A stretch of 17,448 nt of DNA, taken from Zopfochytrium polystomum (taxonomy: Eukaryota; Chytridiomycota; Chytridiomycetes; Chytridiales; Chytridiaceae). The stretch spans positions 1 to 17,448 of the forward strand of contig JAIVFJ010000637.1 in NCBI GenBank assembly GCA_025765615.1, given 5' to 3'. Made by a program: the position numbers and the translations under genes. This document shows, piece by piece, positions 8,043 to 16,400 of the stretch (position 1 is its first letter; the number at the start of each line of letters is the position of its first letter). The notes beneath the pieces are model-generated. The model saw nothing but the letters and a program-made list of their open reading frames with translations. It was not told the DNA's origin and ran no database searches.

Positions 8043-8500
8043 AGACAGCCATTGGAAGGAGGACAGGTATTGCGCGCGCCGTCACAAATTGAATTCTCCC
8101 GGACGGATTTCCCCGACATTGAACCATGTTTTCCCCGACAGAGCAGGCAGACAGACAACCCCCGCCTGTCGGGGCCGACCCATTTCCCCTAACAAGTTCA
8201 TTTGCCAAAATAATTATGGTGTCGCTGAAAAGCCTGTGGACAGAATGTCTGTCGATGCCCTCCAATTTTCAATGAAACGCACAATAAGAGACAAAAAAAA
8301 AGGGTAGCAGCAAAAAAAAAATTGTTCTTGTGGACCTATTCCACCATACTTGTCTTCGGTCCTACCATATTTGATATAGCTTTTGGGACGAAAATCAAGC
8401 CTGAAAAAACAAACAGTAAAAATGAAAGGCACTCCGTTTGGAATGACTCGTTAAACACCTCCGCTGGCGCCGGCCCCAACCCCCGCCAACACCCACACAC
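8043..8500. other. Unique intergenic DNA, no gene supported
   Basis: Contains two A9-type runs (8293-8301, 8312-8320) and unique sequence on either side. The open frames on both strands are short and overlap one another without protein-like composition. Confidence 0.35.
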
Positions 8501-8779
8501 ATGGACCGGCCGATTGGAGACCAGGCCTGGCTTTCAAAGCTGCTCCTGCTGCTGCTGCCGTTTGCGGCAGCATCACTGTTGCCAGTGGAGCGGTTCGTCA
8601 ACACAGGTTGCAGAGATGGAAGGCAAAACAGTGGTATTGACAATAACGATCCGGACGTGTTTCTTGAAACTGAAACCACACTCGCAAGCAAGCAAGAATT
8701 TCTTGCTTGCTTGCGAGTGTGGTTTGAGGGGACGCAAGGTATAAGCTCTCCAACAGCATCCCCTAGTTTCCTTCAATAA
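8501..8779 (+). CDS. Hypothetical 92-residue ORF with hydrophobic N-terminus
   Basis: ATG at 8501 opens a 92-codon frame. Residues 10-27 are strongly hydrophobic (WLSKLLLLLLPFAAASLL) and would pass as a signal peptide, ending in small residues suited to cleavage. The remainder is Thr/Ser/Asn-rich without recognisable motifs. Against it: the Leu/Ala run comes from a CTGCTGCTG-type repeat, and codons 58-75 lie entirely within the perfect palindrome at 8673-8725, which would be unusual inside a conserved gene. No promoter or splice evidence. It could be a chance frame. Confidence 0.2.
   Translation: MDRPIGDQAWLSKLLLLLLPFAAASLLPVERFVNTGCRDGRQNSGIDNNDPDVFLETETTLASKQEFLACLRVWFEGTQGISSPTASPSFLQ
8673..8725. 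repeat. Perfect 53-bp palindrome (26-bp arms, 1-nt centre)
   Basis: Left arm 8673-8698 starts AAACCACACTCGCAAGC and ends AAGCAAGAA. The right arm 8700-8725 is its exact reverse complement, with one T between. Within each arm AAGC is repeated three times in tandem. There is no mismatch in 26 bp. Confidence 0.95.
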
Positions 8780-8817
8780 TTACAACAGTAGTTGATGCCT
8801 GCGCACAGCAGCCCCTG

Positions 8818-10331
8818 TTGTCCTCAACGCTCTCCCACTCCCTCTCTTTTTTCCACTGTTCCTCTTCCTCGTCCAAGTCCTCGTCCTCGTGCTCCTCGCA
8901 GATCTCGTCCCGCTGGTGCCCACGTCAGAGACTGCCCGCGCACTCGTCCCAGGCAGTCAACATTAACAACAACTACACCACCACAACCGCTGCAACAACG
9001 AACTCCGCATCATCCCTCATATCCTTCTCGCACTCGTCGTTGTTTACAGCCATGTCCACCCTGCCAGCCTCACCGCCGGAGCCTTCGAACACGCACACGC
9101 CTGCAAACACAGGCGGTCAACCTTTCCGCCAGGCACACTCCCCAAATGAGACGACAGTTGCTCCGACCCCGCCGGATTCGCTGGGAACAACCCATCCTTT
9201 GAAAAATATTAATGGACACCAACTGCGAGGGCACGGCTTCCCCGCTCCACCAGCATTTCCATGGCGTCGTCTTTGTTGTCGGCTGAGCGGTCTCGGCGCC
9301 GCTCCCCTCCGCACCAATGCCCCCGGGCAGAGCAGATTCCACTGGCCTCCATCGAGGACGCTCCACGCGCTCGAGCTATGAGACGCTGCTTCCAACGCCG
9401 TCTTCGACGACGCAAACACATTCAAAGCGCGCTGCGTCGTCCGCCACGCCCTCTGCACCTAGCTTCAATTCGACGCCTGCCACATCGACCGCATCCTCGC
9501 GTCACCGCGTCGTGGGATCCCGTCAGATCAAGATCACCTATCGTGACACCAAGCGCCGCAACGACGACGCCCGCGGCCGCGGCCGCAACAGGACAAGGAT
9601 GACTACTACGTTGCGACGGACGTGCTCGGGAGCGACTGGTGCTCTCTCGTTCTCGTCCTGACAACCCACCCGCAGACGATTGTGCACCCCGCGTGGCCCA
9701 AGTCCTCGTCCACCGCCTCCACGCCTGAGCTGTTCCCACCACCACGAGGTTCTCACACCACTCACAGGGACCCTGAGGAGGAAGACGCACGCGCGCCGAC
9801 AGTGCGAGTTGGGGGACCACGCTCACATGTCCCAAGGCCAACAACCAACCAACCAAATGACACTGTACTTACAGTGGTGCTGTGCGACAACGGACACGCT
9901 GTGCGCGGCGACGACGACAAAGGCCGCCTGCCGCGGCGGACAATCCTGCGGCGTTTTACAACAATTTTGACGGCAGGATCAGAAAGCTGGCACCACGCAC
10001 CAGAAGCAGTGTCAGTGCAAGACGGGGAACACGGCCGAAGAGGACGACAACGACAAGCTCATGGACACTCCTTCGGACCTGCTGGGAGCGCCGTACGTGT
10101 CAGGGCGAGCGGCGCGCGTCTCTGTACGACGGCGGTGGCAGCGTCAACGTGGCCGCAGCTTCGACCGAAGAGGACTGTGGTGTGACGGTGCTGCAAAGTG
10201 GAGAGATAGAGCAAGAAAGAAAGAACAAGAAAAAGAGAGACAGTGAGAGCAAGAGAAAAGAGAAAGGGAAAGGGAGCTCGCGTGCGCAACAGGAAGGGGG
10301 TACAAAGAAAGGGAAAACAACAAAAAAGTAA
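8818..10331 (+). CDS. Candidate coding locus with frame breaks, low-complexity protein, unidentified
   Basis: Protein-like stretches follow each other along the + strand but change frame. 8818-9240 is Ser/Thr/Pro-rich (AVNINNNYTTTTAATTNS). 9261-9375 includes EQIPLASIEDAPRAR. About 9371-9585 includes SRQIKITYRDTKRRND. About 9590-9700 includes DKDDYYVATDVLGSDW. 9930-9990 includes PAAFYNNFDGRIRKLAPR. 10010-10120 includes EEDDNDKLMDTPSDLLGAP. 10115-10331 includes SLYDGGGSVNVAAASTEEDC and a Lys/Glu tail ending in TAA. The switches could be introns, or indels like those shown for the gene at 13.45-17.45 kb; few acceptor/donor pairs join neatly. Composition suggests a nuclear, mostly disordered protein. 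No family recognised. Long minus-strand frames overlap here but are Arg/Ala/Gly artefacts of GC-rich DNA. Confidence 0.35.
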
Positions 10332-10385
10332 CGAGAAAGTCACCGCCGCACACTACCACCTGCAACCTGCTGTGCGCACGCAAGG

Positions 10386-10415
<30 letters not shown>
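10386..10415. repeat. Uninterrupted 30-nt A run
   Basis: Pure A tract inside a purine-rich segment (10200-10490). It might be a poly(A) remnant of retroposition, but no element body or flanking duplication is visible. Confidence 0.9.
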
Positions 10416-10421
<6 letters not shown>

Positions 10422-10767
10422 GAGGAAGTGGAAAAGGGAACAAAGAAAAGGTAGGTTAGGGTCAAGAGGGAGAGAGGTGGAAGAAGAATAACAAACGCCC
10501 ACCACTGTCATCACAACACGTCTGCCATTTCATCACTGCACGCGCCCACCTCAGGGGAAGAGGGAGCCGCATGCGCATCACTCGGCCGCTGTTGAGTTAC
10601 GTGATGTCGCTCCCTTCGCGCACCTGAGGAAATGCCAACGCAGAAGTATGCCGTCCCCGACTGACCGAGACCGCGACAACTGTGTATCGGCGACAGTGGC
10701 AGCCACCTGCCTAGGATAGGAAAACAGAACGGTCAGCAGGATGGAAAAAAAATAAAAATAAAAAGAG

Positions 10768-10986
10768 GACAACGGGAGAGCGGAAGCTTACTTCACGAGG
10801 CTGACAGCGAGTACCCCTGACTATCCGATTGGAGGACAAACGCAGGAGAGAGACGATGACGGCAACAACCACGCCGCCGCAGGGTCCCCTACGGTGGGTG
10901 GACTTTCATCTTGGGTGAAGAGAAAAAGTGAGTCGGTGGCGAGTACGTGTCCAATCAACGAGAAGGGACCCCTCCCTCTCCCCTAG
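10768..10986 (+). CDS. Coding-like exon without start, ends at TAG, unidentified
   Basis: Seventy-odd codons free of stops from 10768 to TAG at 10984-10986, with natural-looking composition: LTASTPDYPIGGQTQERDDD, then GLSSWVKRKSESVASTC and INEKGPLPLP. There is no ATG near the left edge, so if real it is a terminal exon reached by splicing, perhaps of the locus ending near 10.33 kb. No domain recognised. Confidence 0.3.
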   Translation, partial: DNGRAEAYFTRLTASTPDYPIGGQTQERDDDGNNHAAAGSPTVGGLSSWVKRKSESVASTCPINEKGPLPLP

Positions 10987-11040
10987 CCCAACGAGTCACA
11001 GCATGAGAATTGCAGGTGGGGGTGGAGGCAGACAAAGGAG

Positions 11041-11427
11041 ATGCACACTGCAACTTTCAAGTCGTCCCACAGGCCCTTAACGTATCACACTGAAAAGCCT
11101 GCAAGCGTCCCTTCTACAGCTGCGTCACACCCCCTCTATCCAACAACCTTCCCAAGAGCAAACTCATTAGTGTTTCGTGGGTTTCGTGGAGAATCTGGAC
11201 GAGCTCAAACTGGGAAGAAAAAAAAAAAAAAGAAAAAAAAAAGGCGAACTTTGCCCAGACGAGCTGCGGCCCGACCCAGTGTTCTGGATTGCTGCATTCC
11301 GTGCGCGCGCAATGGTACTGGAAATCAGCTTGCTGTAACAGGCTGCGTGGCAGGCACGGCGTCGAGGCGGAGGTGGAAGCATTCGCACGCTCTGGAAAGG
11401 CAGGATGAAACAACGAACTGGATATGA
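11041..11427 (+). CDS. Hypothetical 128-residue ORF, His/Ser/Thr/Pro-rich then basic
   Basis: ATG at 11041 follows a purine-rich leader. The first ~55 residues look protein-like (HTATFKSSHRPLTYHTEK; RANSLVFRGFRGESGRAQ). The middle is a poly-Lys run encoded by an A-rich tract (11216-11241), and the C-terminal part is Arg/Ala/Cys-rich. The opposite strand is also open for 99 codons (11413-11114), and neither has a family match I recognise. If the A-tract has a length error, the true frame beyond it would differ. Confidence 0.3.
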   Translation: MHTATFKSSHRPLTYHTEKPASVPSTAASHPLYPTTFPRANSLVFRGFRGESGRAQTGKKKKKKKKKRRTLPRRAAARPSVLDCCIPCARNGTGNQLAVTGCVAGTASRRRWKHSHALERQDETTNWI

Positions 11428-11652
11428 GAGGGGTTGAAAGAAAGCGGCGGTGAAAAAAGGAATGAGTGCCAGTTAGTTCTTTGTGTGGGTTGGGAGTGTT
11501 GTCCTTGGGAATCGATCAGGAAGGGGGGCACGAATGGGGATCGGGGGGGGGAGGGCCATATGGGGACATCTGCAGAGCACGGGGGCATCGAGAATGCCCG
11601 ATTGGGAATGGGAGGTGGCGGTTTTCAGGGGAAGGAAGGTGTCGGTGATAGG

Positions 11653-11866
11653 TTATGACGTTGATATTCTGATGGTGGCTGCCCATCCTGGACGATACCA
11701 GCGTGGGCGATTGGAACGCTCAATCGCGAAGGCGGAGGATCGGCACTCATCGATCCATTCGATAGAAACGGTGCGGATGATGAAGGCGAGGGTCATCAGG
11801 TCATCATCAGCGGGCAGGGGGAGGAGAGTGTTGGTGGGTTCATCATCGCCATCGTCATCGTCATCG

Positions 11867-11898
<32 letters not shown>

Positions 11899-12226
11899 GT
11901 CACCACCATTATGATTGCTCCTTACCTAAGGTTGGGGTTCCGGGGCAGTTACGCGTGGCATTTGCGATGGTGGTGGTGGTTGTTGGAAGGGAAGGCGATG
12001 GCAGCGTGGTGGCGGGTTGGTGGTTGGTCGTGGTGGTGGTTGGTGAGTTTTTGTTGAAATTCACGGTCGATGGCGTCGAGAGTGGTTGCGTGGTTGCGAT
12101 CTCGGGAGCGAGAGGAGGAGGGCGTGACAAGTCAAGTTTTTTTTCTTGTTTTCTTCTGTTTTTTCTTTCTTTTTTGCCAGACTTGTCAATATTCAGCCAA
12201 CAGGACAGACGAGCAAAAGGACAAAC
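11653..12226 (-). CDS. Candidate acidic Thr/Pro-rich coding segment on the minus strand
   Basis: Read on the minus strand, about 105 codons from 12226 to 11920 are open: a Lys/Arg-rich start (KSGKKERKNRRKQEKK), then Pro/Thr-rich sequence with a TTTTT run. After a one-base frame change at the GG of TTAGGTAAGG (11927-11928) the frame continues through an Asp run encoded by (GAT)n. It then enters a folded-looking tail (LMTLAFIIRTVSIEWIDEC; RSNRPRWYRPGWAAT) ending at TAA, 11655-11653. TTAG/GTAAGG is also a good 5' splice site, so an intron is an alternative. No ATG start was found; it is possibly an exon. Function unknown. Confidence 0.3.
11841..11910. repeat. (CAT)n trinucleotide repeat with CGT variants
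   Basis: About 20 units of TCA/TCG. It reads as poly-Ser on + and poly-Asp on - in the frame supported by the flanking minus-strand sequence. The neighbouring 11968-12045 is GGT-rich. Confidence 0.9.
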
Positions 12227-12329
12227 GAACTATCACACGAGCACACACGAGCACACGAATCATTCAAACACTCGAGCGCACAATCAGCAATCTTTGAGTC
12301 CAAGTAGTAGAACCCGCAAGGTTAGTGCT

Positions 12330-12485
12330 GCTCGCGAACATCGCTGGCATCCGGCCCCCATCCGCCTCCCACCCACCCGCTCCATTGCGCCACTCCTGCA
12401 ACCGAGGGTTAGAGCCGCCACCATTTGTGGTGATCACCAACGATGATGACCACCCCCCCTTGATCGACCCCACGGCGTTCCAATG
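12330..12485 (+). other. Short coding-like stretch ending in TGA, unidentified
   Basis: The segment 12410-12485 reads EPPPFVVITNDDDHPPLID then PTAFQ and a TGA, a natural-looking acidic tail. The preceding 12320-12410 is open in another frame (HRWHPAPIRLPPTRSIA). The join would again need a frame change. Evidence is composition only. Confidence 0.2.
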
Positions 12486-12536
12486 AGACATGCGGCCGCG
12501 ACAGCGACCTCAATGTTGCCACCAACCTGCCATGAT

Positions 12537-12750
12537 CACCAACGGCTCTCCTTGCAACGACTTGGCAGCCGCTACTGGTGCGCTGCGCGGTGGCGGATCC
12601 GAAGTGGTGCGAGGTGGCAAGCTTGTCCTCATACTCGTCATCATCTCCTCAACCTCTGGTGAAGACGAAGCAGAAGGCCCTGGAGGAGCACTACCCCGGT
12701 CAACCTATCAGGCGCCTTTTTTGTCCCCCAGGACTCCAGGTCACGTGACC
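12537..12750 (+). CDS. Coding-like exon without start, ends at TGA, unidentified
   Basis: An open stretch of about 70 codons with convincing composition: TWQPLLVRCAVADPKWCEVA, a Ser run, PQPLVKTKQKALEEHYPGQ and PIRRLFCPPGLQ. It stops at TGA just before 12751. It lacks an ATG, so it would be an internal or terminal exon. Another + frame (12490-12801, 103 codons) overlaps but is Gly/Arg-rich and less protein-like. Confidence 0.3.
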
Positions 12751-12801
12751 ATGTTCTTTTGCTGCCGCATGATGTGGCGCAGAACTGGGGAAGGGAGATA
12801 G

Positions 12802-13447
12802 ACTGTCCCTCCCTCTCTCTCTCTCTCGTGCTATCTCTCCTGTCCCGTTATCCGTGACACTCTGAGATGTTTTTAACAGCGTTTCTTCTTCTTATTTGAA
12901 GGTATTTCCACACATATTTATAGCTTCTTTTCCAAAGAGAATCGTCTTTCAAATCAAAGACCAAGTTGAAGACCATAACCAACTGCACTTGTCCACTCAC
13001 TGACTTGTGGTTGCTTTTACTTTTTTAAAATGTATTTTTCCAGTTTTTACTTGTTGCTTCAGACAGTTATTCTTTTCGCTGGAGCAGAAAGGACGCCACC
13101 CGTCCCTCACACATAGGCAGCAACATTCACTGACAGTCCAACCAAGCGAAGCAACACCCACAACAGAACCCGCCAAGGCTCTACCTCCTGCCAAGTGCCC
13201 TCTTCTGCTGAGCATCCTGCTTGTGAGTTCTCTCTCATCCTTGGATTTGCTCTGATTGATCCTGTTTGCACGAATCTGGTTTTGTCTGTTCAGCTGCTGC
13301 CTGGATCCATTCTTGTGTCACCTGCTGAGCCTTTGTTGTGCAAGCACTTGGATTCAGTTAGTTCTGTGGTGCTGGTGGTAATGTGACTCTTAAGTTGCTC
13401 CCAAAATCCCAATGCTAACAAATTGTGCCTCAAAATTCTTCTTCTAG
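12802..13447 (+). promoter_or_regulatory. Upstream region/5' leader of the 13.45-kb gene with probable introns
   Basis: Contains a short CT tract (12808-12827), T-rich sequence (13014-13040) and two likely introns. The first is 13223-13293, GTGAGT donor and TTCAG acceptor. The second is 13378-13447, GTAATG donor, a TGCTAAC branch site at 13413-13419 and TTCTAG acceptor. The exonic pieces (about 13040-13222 and 13294-13377) are open in more than one frame, and none joins cleanly in phase to the coding exon at 13448. This is either a spliced 5' UTR or N-terminal coding sequence with a frame error. The start codon could not be fixed. Confidence 0.45.
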
Positions 13448-16400
13448 TGCGTTGAACAAAGTCATCGTACCAATTGAAGATTTGAGCATTGAGAAAAACA
13501 AAATCAAGATGAGGGAAGGTGAATTCGGTGATGTTGAAATGACCTCTGTCCAAATCACTGAAGAAATGAGAGGAGATATTGTCATGGGAGAGAACAATAA
13601 GGGAGAAATGAACAACATCAGTGTCGATGATAAAGAAATGGGGAGGGAATCGTAATTTTGGAGGTACTTGCACAGGTGTTTAACTTTGATGCTTATGCTT
13701 ATTTCTACTAAACAGGAGGACCCCCTCAGAGGCAACTGATAATGGAGGTGAGAAGTCCACGTCATTACTATTGGCTCTTGTTTGACATTCTGTGTTCAAA
13801 GGGGATATTCAATTCGAGACTATGCTGCTGGAAGAATGGGTTAAAAGCATAATGGTATCAGAATTTCAAAATCCGTCAAGACTTCTGATGTGAGGTGCCC
13901 CTCCTTGAAAATGGATTATTATTAACTTCCATGTCTTTGTACGAAGGCTACGTTCAACTTTGCATGACGTGCCCTTAAGCTACTTGGAAAGGTACAAAAC
14001 TATTCCCGCACGATACGAAAGCAGTGAAAAGGAGCCACTCAGAGTTGGGACGTTTCAGCCGCCATGATGACCACTGGGAGTTTATGCACTACACAGCCAA
14101 AACAAACAGCTTGATTGTTTTCTGCCCAAAGAAGAAGCCTGCTCGCACGATAAATGCCTTGGTGGAAAACTTGGTTGCGCTTGGAAATTATGCTGAAAGT
14201 ATCAATGGCGGAGAGGAAAATAATCTGGTGAGTTATCTGTAGGACATCCAAGCTGAAGTATTCAATCATTGTCATCATTGGAACCAGGATGGGCCTGTGG
14301 TTCTCGATTGCGACATTCCACAGTTTTCTATCAACGACAGCTTTCTCTCCACTGTCTTTCACATTGGGCTATTTGCCCTTGGATTTGACACAGTCGATGC
14401 TACGGCTTTCAATGACGATATTGATATTGAGATTTCATTACAGCTGTGGATCCAGTCCGCAGAAAAAGAATGGCTTTTTGAAGAATTCCTGCAGCTGTTG
14501 GCACCACTGATACATTGGGACCGCTGCACAGTAAATCGTCCTACCCCTGTCCCCCAGAATGCACTGACTGATGATGGTCCTACCATGACATGTACTGCTC
14601 ACAAAGCACAGCTATTGAACCCTCTAATGCTTTTCTCTCCAGCCTTGAATTGTCCCAGCAACGCGCTGGGGTGTGAAGATGTCTGGATATCAGTTTTTTG
14701 GAGCTTGTAAGTTGTTATTGTGCTACATGCAAGATTTGTCCTTTTTTTTTAAAATGGAGCAATAGATGATTTGGAGCAAACGGCGCTTGATCGACTTGCG
14801 CGCAAAGCTCACGCTTCTGTGCTGCAGGATCCATCAAGGTTCTTGATGTGAGCCCTTTTCATTTTTTGGTTTAATGCGAAGCTGTTTTGGTTGATGCCTT
14901 CATAGGAGCTCTTGTGTACATGACGCAGCCCTCATGAGGGCATTGAGCCAGGCAAAAAAGGCGGATGAGCAAATACTGGTTGGAACGTACAGGCGTCATG
15001 ACGATCATTGGGAGTTCATGTACTGCAATGGCCTTGCTCTGAAATATCTATGTCCGTGCCCAAGCAGTGAAATATGTGAGTTGAATGAATGCCAGCAAAC
15101 GGGAAGGCTGCGCCAATCAGCCAAAGTTGTGATGTCTGTTCTCCATCAAGGGGATATTGGGAATGAGGCAAGTTCCAAACTGCAAAGTCCATTTTTGTCA
15201 GCCTTTTCATTATTTGGCCTGTAATGCTGACTGATATGACTGACCACTCACACTTTGCAGTCCTTTTTTCTATGAGAATGAGTTTTCTCCGTTTGAATCC
15301 AAAGACAGCTTTCTGTCTACTGCTTTGCAAATGGGGCTCTTTGCACTAGGATCCGAAACTCTTTCTCTTGAAAATCCTATCACCTTGGAGGAGGCTTTCA
15401 AAGCGTGCAAATTGCTCTTGAACCAATATCTGGGACCCAATGAGTTTCTTGCAAGACTGTCAGAAATAGTCCATTCATCTAACCCAATTTGCAACTATAA
15501 AGGGGGTGAGATGATATACGATTGTGATGTGGTTCACTTTCACTGACATGTATTGCTGGAATCAGAAGATATGGAGGTTCCAATGGTGCTGGAGACTGGA
15601 GCTCAGCAACAAGGACTTCTTGCATCCAGCAACCCTGTCGCACCAGATGAGGATGACAAGAAACCATGTTTTGAAGTCACCAGGAATATCTCTGCCCCTG
15701 GAATGAGAAAGTTCAATTTGAGTACTACCATTAAAAGGCTTCTACAAGATCTGTTTGCGCATTCATCCTCAGGATCTTTGCACCCACTTGATTTTATAGC
15801 ATCTTTGAAAGAAATGCATTCGGCAACTGCTACGGTGAAGAATTGAATGCAGTTCATTTAACAAACAATAACATTTACTTCTCCTTTCACTTTGCTAAAA
15901 CAGATGAGTGATTCTCGAAATATGTCCAACGAAAATGGATCCAGGCCACCTCTTTCTGAAGATGGCATCCAGGACTATCACTATTATGGGTCTAAACCAA
16001 CCAGCAAGGCCAACCCCAAAACCATGCTTTGAGCCAAACAGTTACAAGCTTTCGGCTGGCAGGACTTACAGCCCACGGCGCACATCTCCCAGCTGGAATT
16101 ATTTGCCGACGGACATCTGTGGCAAGTAAAATTGATTAATTTATTTTTATTTCCATTTACCACTGACCGAGTTTCCCCTCAATTCCTTCTGTCTCTCTTG
16201 TAGATCTATTCCCCAAAGTTGTGCCAACTTCTCACCAAAAGTCAACCCTAAATGAACGGCGGAATTTCCGCCGAATCTTGTTGCCAGAATTTGCAGACTA
16301 CTTGGAAGGACATGAGTCTATGAAGGGGGTCAATTTCCTCATAACTGGTTGTAGTGGCGACACCGAATGCATGATTGACTATGATGATATGAAGATCAGA

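Noticed and set aside
9422..9856. 144-codon minus-strand frame in GC-rich DNA
   Set aside because: Arg/Gly/Ala/Val-rich shadow of the + strand segments; lower protein-likeness than the + strand reading.
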